A stretch of DNA of 64,000 bases from Anaerolineae bacterium (GTDB lineage: Bacteria > Chloroflexota > Anaerolineae > Aggregatilineales > Phototrophicaceae), in assembly GCA_022821805.1 (NCBI GenBank), contig JAJECX010000043.1:1-64000 (forward strand), given 5' to 3'. Shown here piece by piece: positions 44,395 through 53,429 of the stretch. Under the pieces are notes generated by a model that saw only the letters and a program-made list of their open reading frames with translations, was not told where the DNA came from and did not search any database. The position numbers and the translations under genes were made by a program. Position 1 is the stretch's first letter, and each line of letters begins with the position of its first letter.

Positions 44395-46048
44395 AAAAGA
44401 CGCGCCTCCCCATGATCCGATTCTGGAATAGCGTCATCAGCAGAATCAATGCGAAGAGGACAAATGCCATCGACGAGGCGTAGCCATAACGGTTGCTGTT
44501 CTGCAGTTCGTCGAAAATGTAGACGCTCGCGGTGTTCACGCGGTTGCCCACCGCGCCTGTGCGCAAGATCCATATTTGGGTAAATGCCTGAAATGTGCCG
44601 ATGATCGCGACCAATGACAGAAAGAATACGGTTGGCGAAAGGAGGGGCAGAGTGATATGTCGAAAGATGCGCCATCCGCTGGCGCCGTCAATGCGCGCCG
44701 CCTCGTAGAGCTCGCCCGGGATATTGCCCAAGCCGGCGAGGAATATCACCGCGTCGTAGCCGATATAAGTCCAGGTCGAGTAGATCATGATGACGATCAA
44801 TGCCAGGCTGGGTCCGGCGAGAAAGTCGGGCAGTCCCAATAGATCGCCGATCGTCGAACGCTCCAGAATCCAGCGCTGCGGTTCGATCCCGATGATGCTG
44901 AGCATCCGGTTTGCCGGCGCGTGCTTGCCCGCGTCAAAGATGATGCGAAAGACGATCGAGGTGGCGACGAAGGGCGTAATGTAGGGTATAAAGTAGACCA
45001 TGCGGAAAAACGAGCGGAAGCGAATCGGCTGAAAGAGCAAATATGCCAGCAGCAAACCTATGGACAGTTGCACCGGAACGGTCCCGGCTGCGTACATGAC
45101 CGTGATCCAGAAGCCTTGCAGCAGGTCGTCATCAGCGGCCGCCAATGCAGCCGGCGCCTCCGCCAGCAAGAGATAACCGCCAACAGCCAGCATCAGACCG
45201 CTGACGATAAGCAAGGCAAAGCGTTTATTGTCGTAATCTTTAATGCCGCGCCGAAAAACTATCCATGCCGTTGCGATCATGGCGAGGCCCGCGCTGATGA
45301 AAACCAACTGCGACCAAATCGGCAAAGACTCGCCCGATTCGCGCGCGGCTGCGATGGCGCCGTTGGTTTCCCTTATCGTCAGTTGGAGCAGAAAGAAACC
45401 AGCGCAGATCAACGCGGTGGTGATTGCGCTGACGGCGATTAGCGGAACGCTTTGGGCGCCGCGAAAGCGCCACGCTACAATGATGATCGCGAGGAGCGAC
45501 AAGAACAATCCGCCCAGCATGAGGTTGCCGGCCGCATAAACATCGGCGCTGGCAAAGCTTTCACCGAGCTTTTCCATAAACAGACTCAGCGTGGTATTCT
45601 GGCCGCGCACTTGACGCGGAATTAGCATGATCACCGGTATCAGCTTGAAGAACCAGTCGACGGCGAGGACGGCAGCGTAGCCGCAGATGACGCCGGCAAA
45701 GATGCTCGCCAAGCCGCCTTCGCCTGAAGATTCCCGCAGCGGCGGGAGCAGGCGCCTGCCGACCCAGATAGCCGCTGCGGCCGCGGCGATTGCCAGCCAG
45801 AAAAAGAGAATATAGCCCAGGTTTCCGAGCGCTTTTTCGTAATTGGCGAGGCCAACGTACTGATCGGGAAAGCGCCGCCAGCGATGCAGGCTGACGAAGA
45901 AGGCGAAAGCAACGGGAAAAATGCCGAAGAGAAAAATCAGCAAACCGGCTGGCGCCAGGAAAATATACGCTGTCAAATTCTCTAGAACGAGGCGGCCGCG
46001 CCGTGTTGCAAGCGCGCGCTTAAGCGCCGGGAAGGTCGTCATCGACAT
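44387..46048 (-). CDS. Sugar ABC transporter permease (MalF type), extended
   Basis: 553 residues, much longer than the usual 290-300 of such permeases. The C-terminal 270 residues are the standard domain, with the EAA loop as LYEAARIDGASGWRIFRHITLPLLSPTV. The N-terminal half adds several extra membrane helices: an opening helix pair (AYIFLAPAGLLIFLFGIFPVAF), then blocks with SIFAGVICGYAAVLAVDWFF, GGLFLSLLAIIIVAW and LLIVSGLMLAVGGYLLL. This recalls enteric MalF, with its extra helices and periplasmic loop, but the insert here is longer in helices. It is first in the operon. Confidence 0.88.
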   Translation of the reverse strand: MSMTTFPALKRALATRRGRLVLENLTAYIFLAPAGLLIFLFGIFPVAFAFFVSLHRWRRFPDQYVGLANYEKALGNLGYILFFWLAIAAAAAAIWVGRRLLPPLRESSGEGGLASIFAGVICGYAAVLAVDWFFKLIPVIMLIPRQVRGQNTTLSLFMEKLGESFASADVYAAGNLMLGGLFLSLLAIIIVAWRFRGAQSVPLIAVSAITTALICAGFFLLQLTIRETNGAIAAARESGESLPIWSQLVFISAGLAMIATAWIVFRRGIKDYDNKRFALLIVSGLMLAVGGYLLLAEAPAALAAADDDLLQGFWITVMYAAGTVPVQLSIGLLLAYLLFQPIRFRSFFRMVYFIPYITPFVATSIVFRIIFDAGKHAPANRMLSIIGIEPQRWILERSTIGDLLGLPDFLAGPSLALIVIMIYSTWTYIGYDAVIFLAGLGNIPGELYEAARIDGASGWRIFRHITLPLLSPTVFFLSLVAIIGTFQAFTQIWILRTGAVGNRVNTASVYIFDELQNSNRYGYASSMAFVLFALILLMTLFQNRIMGRRVFYG

Positions 46049-46237
46049 CTAGCCGTCCATGCTGACGAGATTGTAGTATAACTTGCGCCAGCGCGAATTC
46101 CAATCGGGCGAGGACGCCGCTGCCGGGCGCCGGCGCGCTGTCAAAAACGGAGACAGTTCGAGTACAGCGCATCGTCATCATTGCTGTTCATGTTACAATC
46201 GACATAACTTAGCTTGCACGGATTGAGATGGCGCAAT

Positions 46238-47155
46238 ATGCCGCGTATCTACGTCATCGGGGCCTTGGTTTACGACATTGTGTTTGATGTGCCCGATTGG
46301 GTACAGCCAAATCGGGCGGTGCATGCCAAAGAGGCAACAACATCGCCCGGTGGCAAGGCGCTGAATCAGGCGACCGCCGCCCGACGATTGGGCGCGACCG
46401 ACGTCCGGCTGGTTGGCTGCGTGGGCGATGATGTCTTTGGCGCCGAAATGCTTTCCGCCTTGAGGCATGAAGGCGTTAACGTCGATAGTGTGCGCCAACT
46501 CGAATCCTGCAGAACGAGCATCGCCGGCATCGTTGTAAAGGACGGCTTGCCCGGTTTCATCGGCGCGCCAAGCGCCAGCCGCATGGTTAGCGAAGACCAA
46601 ATTCGCGCGGCGCTCGCAGACCTGCGCCAGGGCGACATTTTGCTGCTCGACTTTGAGATTCCGCAGCCGCAGGTGCAATTTGCCTTGCAGTTGGGGCGCG
46701 AGGCGGGCGCTACCAACGTGCTCAATCCGGCGCCATTCTTCACGCGGGACGCGTTCGTTCTTGACTACCTGCATCTGGTCGATGTGATTATTCCCAACAA
46801 GTTGGAAGCGCAGTTGATCCTTGACAGCGATACAGATGACGCTGACGAACTGGCAACCGGGTTGCTTCAGCATGGGATTGGGACTGTTGTCCTGACGCTT
46901 GGCGAAGCCGGCAGCCTGCTGGTTCAAGCTATTTGCCGAGCCGAGCAGCCGGCCTTCAAGCTGGGCGCGGTGGATACGACTGGGGCGAGCGATGCCTTCG
47001 TCGGCGCGTTTTGTCACGCGCTGTCCTTGGGCTGGCAAGTGAGAAAGACCTTGGCTTTCGCTTCGGCGGCGGCTGGTTTGGCTTGTACGCGTCGAGGCGC
47101 CATGTCGTCCTTGCCGACGCTCGGCGAAGTGCAAGCGCTGGCGGCAAGTCCATAA
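46238..47155 (+). CDS. PfkB-family carbohydrate/nucleoside kinase
   Basis: 305 residues from ATG 46238. Ribokinase fold: MPRIYVIGALVYDIVFDVPDW, then TSPGGKALNQATAARRLGA (substrate loop) and the C-terminal signature DTTGASDAFVGAFCHAL with the catalytic aspartate. The sugar is unknown; ribokinase or a nucleoside kinase would fit. Nucleoside hydrolase and xpt genes elsewhere in the window make ribose salvage plausible. It is divergent from the sugar ABC operon, with about 190 bases between that carry both promoters (TTACAAT near 46192). Confidence 0.9.
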   Translation: MPRIYVIGALVYDIVFDVPDWVQPNRAVHAKEATTSPGGKALNQATAARRLGATDVRLVGCVGDDVFGAEMLSALRHEGVNVDSVRQLESCRTSIAGIVVKDGLPGFIGAPSASRMVSEDQIRAALADLRQGDILLLDFEIPQPQVQFALQLGREAGATNVLNPAPFFTRDAFVLDYLHLVDVIIPNKLEAQLILDSDTDDADELATGLLQHGIGTVVLTLGEAGSLLVQAICRAEQPAFKLGAVDTTGASDAFVGAFCHALSLGWQVRKTLAFASAAAGLACTRRGAMSSLPTLGEVQALAASP

Positions 47156-47220
47156 CGCTTGACGTGAATGGCAGGAATTGCGTAACCCATTTTGCTGAAA
47201 CGGGTTTTGAGAATTACAGA

Positions 47221-47835
47221 ATGAAGAACCCATTTTCGCGACGAATCAACCTCTCGGAACTCGACGATAGCGAGTTGGTTGCGCTGGCGAAGGAGGACAA
47301 GGCGGCTTTTGGCGAACTCTACGAGCGATATCTGCAGAAGATCTACAGCTACGTGTATTATCGGACGGGCAATGTACATGACGCGGAGGACCTGACGGCG
47401 AAAGTATTCATTCGCGCGCTGTCGCATATCAGCAACTATGTCGAAAAGGGAGTGCCTTTTCAGGCTTGGCTTTATCGAATTGCGCATAATTTGGTGGCGA
47501 ATTGGCATCGCGATCAGGGGAGGCGGAAAATCATTGCCTTGGACGATTATGTGGTACATTCGTTAAGGTCTGAAGCGCCCGACCGGATCAGCGAAGAGCG
47601 GGAGGAGCAGAGCCAACTGCTGGAAGCCTTTCGCCGCCTGCCGGACGACCGGCAGCAATTGGTGCTGCTAAAGTTTGTCGAGCGGATGTCGAACGCGGAA
47701 ATCGGCGTGATCATGGGACGAACGGAAGGCGCAATCAAGTCGCTGTATCACCGCACTTTGCTGGCGCTGCGTGAAGAGATGGAAACCATACAGAAGGGCG
47801 ACCGTAACAAGCGGCTGAGTGGACACGAAGGATAG
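47221..47835 (+). CDS. Sigma-70 family (ECF-like) RNA polymerase sigma factor
   Basis: 204 residues. Region 2 is FGELYERYLQKIYSYVYYRTGNVHDAEDLTAKVFIRAL, and FQAWLYRIAHNLVANWHRD is the region-2 end. Region 4 is RLPDDRQQLVLLKFVERMSNAEIGVIMGRTEGAIKSLYHRTLLALRE. No region 1.1 or 3 domain is seen, which is the ECF layout. It is followed eight bases later by a small membrane protein that may be its anti-sigma factor. The start is ATG 47221; the frame is open upstream within the kinase gene but without sense. Confidence 0.93.
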   Translation: MKNPFSRRINLSELDDSELVALAKEDKAAFGELYERYLQKIYSYVYYRTGNVHDAEDLTAKVFIRALSHISNYVEKGVPFQAWLYRIAHNLVANWHRDQGRRKIIALDDYVVHSLRSEAPDRISEEREEQSQLLEAFRRLPDDRQQLVLLKFVERMSNAEIGVIMGRTEGAIKSLYHRTLLALREEMETIQKGDRNKRLSGHEG

Positions 47836-47843
47836 GCTGCGCC

Positions 47844-48227
47844 ATGTCAGCATCTGATGACAATCAATTGCATATTACGCTCGATACCATCACTGCTCGG
47901 CTGCAAAACGGCGACGCCGTCGAACAGCTGATCGCGGAAGCTGAATCCTCGCAAGGCGACTTGGAGGAATTCGTCGATGTCATTCAGTCATTGCATGCTT
48001 CCCTGATACCGATAAGCCCGAGCCAAAAATACACCGACCGCCTTCGCGCTGATCTGCTGGAAAGGCGCCCCGGCGTGGTCAAGCGCGTTCGTCAGATGCC
48101 GCCGCGGGTGCATGTCGCGGCTATTCTGGCGGTGTTCGCCGGTTGCGTCCTTTTTGTGCTTCGCCGGATCTTTGGCTCGGAAACGGCGCAAGACATACAA
48201 GAAGAAGCGGTGGCCACCCCGCTCTAG
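47844..48227 (+). CDS. Small membrane protein, probable anti-sigma partner
   Basis: 127 residues with one membrane helix at about 91-107 (VHVAAILAVFAGCVLFVL) and a soluble N-terminal region of about 85 residues rich in acidic and leucine-type heptads. It follows the sigma factor by eight bases, which is the usual place for an anti-sigma factor. No zinc-anti-sigma H-x3-C-x2-C motif is present, so the assignment rests on topology and context only. Confidence 0.6.
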   Translation: MSASDDNQLHITLDTITARLQNGDAVEQLIAEAESSQGDLEEFVDVIQSLHASLIPISPSQKYTDRLRADLLERRPGVVKRVRQMPPRVHVAAILAVFAGCVLFVLRRIFGSETAQDIQEEAVATPL

Positions 48228-48358
48228 ATTATTCGCAGTCCGCAAGTCCACATTCTGAATCACGATTCCTGCCTAACTGGAAGGCGTTCGCGCGGCGTTT
48301 TGCTGGCTGCATATCGCGCTGTTATACTGGCGCGTGTTATGCCGTAGATGGGGAATAT

Positions 48359-49456
48359 ATGCCGCAAACCTTGTCGCTTCGACAGCTGAATCGCACATTG
48401 CTCGCGCGGCAACTTTTGCTGGAGCGAGAGAATCTTGCTTGCGAAAAGGCGATAGCGGCGCTGGTCGCGCTGCAATCGCAGATTCCCAACCCGCCATACA
48501 TCGGCTTGTGGTCGCGATTGCAGGGCTTCGAAAAGCGACAGCTAACGGCGCTGCTGGAATCGCGGGCGGTGGCGCGGGCGCCCTGGATTCGCTCGACGCT
48601 GCACTTGGTCACGGCAGAAGATCACCAGGCATTCCAGGCTGTCATCCAGCCAGCGCTGGCCCGAGGTTTGCGCTCGTTCTTTGGCGCGCGCGCCAAAGGG
48701 CTGGATATTGACGGATTGATTGCAATCGCCAAACCCTTCCTTGAGGCGGAGACGCCGGCCATCGGCGCGCTGCGCGACAAGCTGCAGGAATATGAGCCGC
48801 ACGAAGACAAGCAAGCGATGGCATACGCGGTGCGCAGCTATCTGCCCCTGGTGCAGGTCCCGCCGAGCGGCGCCTGGGGCGTTGGCACGCGCGCGACATA
48901 TACAACGGCGGAAAGCTGGCTGGGGACGGCCTCGTCTTCAGACCTGGGCTCGCTCTTCCGCCGCTACCTGGCGACATTTGGACCAGCCGATGTGATGGAC
49001 TTCCAGACCTGGACCGGCATGACGAGCCTAAAATCGGCGCTGAAGGCGACGCTGGATACGCTCGTTGGCTATCGCGATGAGAAGGGCCGGGACCTGTACG
49101 ATTTGCCGGGCGAACCGATAGTTGACGGCGACACACCGGCGCCGATTCGCTTCTTGCCCGAATATGACAATATCTTGATCGCCCATCGAGATCGAACTCG
49201 AATCCTGCCGGAAGCGCGCCGCAAGCAAGTATTCGTGTCGGCGGGCCGCGTGCTTGGATCGGTCATCATTGATGGATTTGTCGGCGCGATCTGGAAAGTC
49301 GAGCGTGACAAAAAACAAGCGACACTGCGGGTGACGCTCTTCGACAAGCAGACGGACGAAGTTCGCAATGCAATAACGGCGGAAGGGCTAAATCTGGTCC
49401 GCTTCATCGAAGACGACACTGACAGCCATCACGTGGAATTCTCCATTGCCAGATGA
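48359..49456 (+). CDS. Winged-helix DNA-binding protein, AlkZ/HTH_42-like
   Basis: 365 residues from ATG 48359. The opening LRQLNRTLLARQLLLER, then ALVALQSQIPNPPYIGLWSRL, is the start of the HTH_42 (DUF1006) family. The QSQ in it matches the QxQ motif of AlkZ DNA glycosylases, which unhook interstrand cross-links. Further family phrases are APWIRSTLHLVTAEDH and RFLPEYDNILIAHRDRTRI. It could repair or sense DNA damage; activity is unproven. A TATACT hexamer (about 48322) lies 32 bases before the start. Confidence 0.85.
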   Translation: MPQTLSLRQLNRTLLARQLLLERENLACEKAIAALVALQSQIPNPPYIGLWSRLQGFEKRQLTALLESRAVARAPWIRSTLHLVTAEDHQAFQAVIQPALARGLRSFFGARAKGLDIDGLIAIAKPFLEAETPAIGALRDKLQEYEPHEDKQAMAYAVRSYLPLVQVPPSGAWGVGTRATYTTAESWLGTASSSDLGSLFRRYLATFGPADVMDFQTWTGMTSLKSALKATLDTLVGYRDEKGRDLYDLPGEPIVDGDTPAPIRFLPEYDNILIAHRDRTRILPEARRKQVFVSAGRVLGSVIIDGFVGAIWKVERDKKQATLRVTLFDKQTDEVRNAITAEGLNLVRFIEDDTDSHHVEFSIAR

Positions 49457-49660
49457 GGCGCCTGGGCGCGCTCTGTACCGTTGGGCGATTCAATGGTAGC
49501 CTCTGCTTCCGAGAATTGTCTGGCGACAGCGAAAGACAGTGGCAAAGCAGTTGTGACATTCGAGGGTAAATTCTCTTTCTTGCGCGAGATGAGCGGTCAT
49601 CAGGCGCGGGACGTGGCCGTAGGCATACTGTCGAGACGGGTCGAGAGGTATGGAAAGCCA

Positions 49661-50701
49661 ATGAGCGAGGCGATGTCCCGTGAGAATCTGATAATTGCCT
49701 TGCCGAGCAAAGGTCGAATGGGCGATGGCGCCGATTCGCTGCTTGGTCGCGCCGGTCTGCAGATATACAAGCCCAACAGCCGGCAGTATACCGCTACCAT
49801 TCCCAACTTGCCGCTGGCGGAAGTTGTCTATCAGCGCCCGCGCGATATTGTCAGCCGCGTTGCCGAAGGGCTGGCTGACATTGGCGTGACCGGACTGGAC
49901 AACGTTCTGGAATATGGCGCTGATTCAAACGACATTATGATTATTGATCGGCTCGGCTTTGGCAAATGCAAGCTGCTGCTGGGCGTGCCCGAGTCCTGGC
50001 TCAATGTGACTTCGATTGCCGATCTGGCTGACCTGAGCCGGCGTCGAAGCGAGCGCGGGGCGCAGCTGCGGGTCGCCACCAAGTACAGCAACCTGGTTAA
50101 GCGTTTCTTGCATGAACACGGCATTGCGCGCTTTGTACTGGTGCACGCAGAAGGCGCGATGGAGGCGGCGCCGCGCATGGGCTATGCCGATTTGATCGCG
50201 GACCTTTCGGAAACCGGTACGACTTTGCGCGAGAATCATCTGCGACCGATCGCTGGCGGCACGGTCATCGCCTCGGAAGCGGTCTTGATCGGGAGCCGCC
50301 GAACGATGCGGGGGGCGGCGGCAAAGCTCGAAACGCTGCGCGAAATGCTTGAACTGATCGAAGCGCATCGGCGGGCGCGCCAGTACGTTTCGCTGCGCGC
50401 CAATATCAGCGGCGAATCGGTAGCCGATGTGCAGGGGCGGATCCTCGCAAACCCGGCGCTCAGCGGCACGAAGGGACCGGGTGTGGTTGCTGTCGCCAGC
50501 CCACCGGGAACAACAACGCGCTGGTTCGAAACCAATTTGCTGGTGAGGTCGCACTTGATACATCGGACGATGCAGCATCTGCGCGCTCTCGGCGGGACAG
50601 ATATCATTGTGACGCGCCCGAATTATGTCTTTGACGAGAAGTCCGAAACCTTCGATCGATTCGAGCGGCTGCTACGCTCCGGTAAACGAGAAGAAATCTA
50701 G
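49661..50701 (+). CDS. hisG: ATP phosphoribosyltransferase (histidine pathway)
   Basis: First enzyme of histidine synthesis, joining ATP and PRPP. 346 residues from ATG 49661; an ATG at 49673 is also possible, and the frame is open 60 codons upstream without support. Signatures: NLIIALPSKGRMGDGADSLLGRAGL, ADIGVTGLDNVLEYG, and the PRPP-type stretch ADLIADLSETGTTLRENHLRPI. The length includes a C-terminal regulatory-type domain, as in the long form HisG, which does not need HisZ. It is followed nine bases later by a dehydrogenase. Confidence 0.93.
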   Translation: MSEAMSRENLIIALPSKGRMGDGADSLLGRAGLQIYKPNSRQYTATIPNLPLAEVVYQRPRDIVSRVAEGLADIGVTGLDNVLEYGADSNDIMIIDRLGFGKCKLLLGVPESWLNVTSIADLADLSRRRSERGAQLRVATKYSNLVKRFLHEHGIARFVLVHAEGAMEAAPRMGYADLIADLSETGTTLRENHLRPIAGGTVIASEAVLIGSRRTMRGAAAKLETLREMLELIEAHRRARQYVSLRANISGESVADVQGRILANPALSGTKGPGVVAVASPPGTTTRWFETNLLVRSHLIHRTMQHLRALGGTDIIVTRPNYVFDEKSETFDRFERLLRSGKREEI

Positions 50702-50710
50702 CGGGGGAGT

Positions 50711-51553
50711 ATGAGCAAAGTCGGCATCATCAATCCGGGAGCGATGGGCATTTCGATCGCGGCATCGGCTCGCGCGGCGGGCCACGACGTATATTGGTCG
50801 GCGGCCGGACGGAGCGGAGCCACGCGCCAACGCGCCCAGGAACAGAACTTGATTGCGGTCGCCACTCTGAACGAGCTATGCGGCAATTGTGATGTGATCC
50901 TTTGTGTCTGCCCGCCACACGCGGCGCACTCCGTTGCTGAGGCGGTGATCGACGCTGGCTTCCGCGGGCTCTACTGCGACGGCAACGCCATCGCGCCGCA
51001 GAAGGCTCGTAAGATCGGGGCGCGCTTGGCGACCGCCGATATCGACTTCGTGGACGGCAGCATCATCGGACCGCCCGCCTGGAAACAAGGCACGACCCGC
51101 TTCTATCTATCAGGCGCATCCGCGCAGCAAGTCGCGGGCTTGTTCAGCGGCACGGTCACCGAGGCGATCGTAATCGGCGACGAAATCGGGAAAGCATCGG
51201 CGCTGAAAATGGCTTTCGCCGCCTTGACCAAAGGCTCGACCGCCTTGCTGACGGCAATATACGGCACAGCCGATCAACTCGGCGTGCGCGACGACCTGGA
51301 GCGGGAATGGGCAATGCGCGATAGCGATTCTGTGCTGCAGCGGCGGAATCAGGTGCGCAATGTCACCGAGAAAGCCTGGCGCTTCGCCGGTGAAATGCAG
51401 GAGATCGCCGCTACCTTTGAGTCCGCTGGCATACCGCCGGGCTTCTTTGAGGCGGCGCATGATGTCTATCAGCGGATGGCGCGTTTCAAAGACGCCGATA
51501 CGGCGCCGGAGCTTGAAGACGTGTTGGCGGCGCTTAGCGAAAAAGACGACTAG
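50711..51553 (+). CDS. NAD(P)-dependent oxidoreductase, DUF1932/6PGDH type
   Basis: 280 residues. The Rossmann start is MSKVGIINPGAMGISIAASARAAGHDVYWSAAGRS. The second part, FAALTKGSTALLTAIYGTADQLGV, then helices, is the DUF1932 domain seen in NADPH-dependent 6-phosphogluconate-dehydrogenase-like enzymes and some beta-hydroxyacid dehydrogenases. Substrate unknown. The end overlaps the convergent HAD gene by four bases. It probably sits in one operon with hisG. Confidence 0.88.
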   Translation: MSKVGIINPGAMGISIAASARAAGHDVYWSAAGRSGATRQRAQEQNLIAVATLNELCGNCDVILCVCPPHAAHSVAEAVIDAGFRGLYCDGNAIAPQKARKIGARLATADIDFVDGSIIGPPAWKQGTTRFYLSGASAQQVAGLFSGTVTEAIVIGDEIGKASALKMAFAALTKGSTALLTAIYGTADQLGVRDDLEREWAMRDSDSVLQRRNQVRNVTEKAWRFAGEMQEIAATFESAGIPPGFFEAAHDVYQRMARFKDADTAPELEDVLAALSEKDD

Positions 51554-52335
51554 GCAAGCAACTCCTCGATCAACTCGGGCAAGCCGGCGAAGACCAAATC
51601 AGGCTGCACAACGCTCGCTCGCAGGCTATCTTCTGTCTCCACACCGGTCATCACCAGCGCTGTTTTGATGCCGAGCGCCTGCGCGCCGACGATGTCGGTG
51701 CCGATTCGGTCGCCTATCATCAATGTCTCTGCGGGACAGGTTCCCAACTGGCGCAGGGCTGCGTCAAACATGCCGCGCGCAGGTTTGCCGATGATGGTCG
51801 GCGCCTGACCTGTTGCCGTCTCGACTAAGGCGATAATGCTTCCCGCGCCCGGCGCCAGTCCCTCGGGCGAGGGAAACGACGGATCCGGGTTGGTGCCGAT
51901 GAAGCGCGCGCCAGCGCGAATCAGCAGGGTCGCCGTCCGCGCTTTATCGTAGGTGAGGTCGAAATCAATGCCGCAGACCACGACCTCGGCGCAAGTGTCG
52001 GCCCGTTCGAAACCGGCGCAGTCGAGCATCCGCTTCAGTCCGCTGCCGCCAACGACGTAAATGCGTGTACCCGCTGGATACTGCGCTTGGAGATAGCTGA
52101 CGGTCGCCGTGCCGCTGGTTACGATATGCCGCGGCTGGACGCCTGAAACGCCCATGCCAGCTAACTTGTCCACATAATTTTGCTGCGTTCGGCTGCTGTT
52201 GTTGGTGGCGAGGACGAAATCCAGTTGGCGCGCGAACAACAACTCGAAGAAATCGCTCATGCCAGGCAGCGCCTGTGGCCCGCGCCAGAGCACACCATCC
52301 ATATCTGAAATTATCGCATTTATCTGCTGGGACAA
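51550..52335 (-). CDS. HAD-superfamily phosphatase, NagD-like (class IIA)
   Basis: 261 residues. Motif I AIISDMDGVLWRGPQALPG with the nucleophile aspartate; motif II LATNNSSRTQQNYVDKL; motif III/IV MIGDRIGTDIVGAQALGIKTALV. The cap (about 80-170) is the IIA type. Family members dephosphorylate sugar phosphates, nucleotides or 4-nitrophenyl-type substrates. The next gene on the strand is the KARI-like gene, 82 bases upstream. Substrate not known. Confidence 0.9.
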   Translation of the reverse strand: MSQQINAIISDMDGVLWRGPQALPGMSDFFELLFARQLDFVLATNNSSRTQQNYVDKLAGMGVSGVQPRHIVTSGTATVSYLQAQYPAGTRIYVVGGSGLKRMLDCAGFERADTCAEVVVCGIDFDLTYDKARTATLLIRAGARFIGTNPDPSFPSPEGLAPGAGSIIALVETATGQAPTIIGKPARGMFDAALRQLGTCPAETLMIGDRIGTDIVGAQALGIKTALVMTGVETEDSLRASVVQPDLVFAGLPELIEELLA

Positions 52336-52417
52336 AATCGGCGACCTTTCTTTGCGCCAAGACGCGAAACATTCTAGCGCATCTCGTCGCTGGTGAAAGG
52401 CTGCGCCGTGTCCACAT

Positions 52418-53398
52418 CTACTTCAATCTGTCGAGGGCGCTCTGTTCCAGGGCGTATAGGAATTGCTGTTCCTGCGCTTGCAGCAGGCTCGCCAGCCGTG
52501 GATAGCCCTGCTCATACTCGCGCGACCATTCAATGGCGAAGTCGCCGCCGCGGATATCGTCCAGCGTCGCTTCCATCATGCCTTCCAGTTTCAGCTCCTT
52601 GAAGCGGTGCAATCGACTGAAGATGCCATATTGGCCGGTCAATGAAGACAAGCGCAGCGCATGCAGCAAACCCATCTCGGACGCGCGCGAGAGATAGTCA
52701 GTGAACTCTCCGCTGATGATCAGGTCCAGCATCACCGCTTCGGGCGGATAACCCAGTTCCAGCAATATGCCCGCGGCTGTGGTCATTACATGATGAAAGG
52801 CGGGCAGAATCGCCTGCTGCACGAACAGATCCAACTGGGATTCGTGCTCCATCGAAAGCTCAATGGCGCCCGCCTGCAAGCTGCCCATCGCTTTTGCCAG
52901 CGCCAGCAGCGTCTCCAATGTGCTGCCGGTGGCGTCTTGCCCAACGCCGACGAAACTGTAGAAGCCGCTGCCATCGAGAAAGCGCGATCGCACGGCGGCG
53001 CCGATTGTGCGCGGGGCAATCATGCCGACATCGACGAAGGGCGGCGGTTCGACGAAACCGAATGAGATGTTGTAGCCGCTGGCGAAAACCAGCAGATGTC
53101 CACGCTGTAGGTTCGGTGATATCCGCTCCAGATAGACTTCGGGAACTACTTCATCTGGCAAGAAGAGCATCAGGATGTGACAGCGCGGGATCACCATTTC
53201 AATATCTTGTGGTTCAAAGCCGTCCTCGCGCGCATGGTCACGGGTTTCGTCTTCGCGCAGGCCAATTAGCACGCGGATGCTCGAATCGCGCAGATTATTG
53301 GCGACGGGCCGGCCCAGATTGCCGAAGCCGATGATGCCCACTGTTTTGCCGCTCAAGACATTGAGATTGGCATCGGCTTCTCGATAGATTGTCGCCAT
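52418..53398 (-). CDS. Ketol-acid reductoisomerase-like protein with altered metal site
   Basis: 326 residues. The N-terminal domain is a good IlvN match: KTVGIIGFGNLGRPVANNLRDSSIRVLIGLR, then ILMLFLPDEVVPEVYLERISPNL and GHLLVFASGYNISFGFVEPPPFVDVGMIAPRTIG. In the C-terminal half the metal ligands differ. Relatives have DLFGEQ; here it is DLFVQQ, so the first Asp is kept and the Glu is Gln. The E-x3-E pair is reduced to one Glu near SGEFTDY. It may not catalyse the isomeroreduction of branched-chain synthesis. A paralogue or reductase-only role is inference. Confidence 0.78.
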   Translation of the reverse strand: MATIYREADANLNVLSGKTVGIIGFGNLGRPVANNLRDSSIRVLIGLREDETRDHAREDGFEPQDIEMVIPRCHILMLFLPDEVVPEVYLERISPNLQRGHLLVFASGYNISFGFVEPPPFVDVGMIAPRTIGAAVRSRFLDGSGFYSFVGVGQDATGSTLETLLALAKAMGSLQAGAIELSMEHESQLDLFVQQAILPAFHHVMTTAAGILLELGYPPEAVMLDLIISGEFTDYLSRASEMGLLHALRLSSLTGQYGIFSRLHRFKELKLEGMMEATLDDIRGGDFAIEWSREYEQGYPRLASLLQAQEQQFLYALEQSALDRLK

Positions 53399-53429
53399 AG
53401 GCTGGTCCCGGAGTTCTCTTCTGGGCGTC

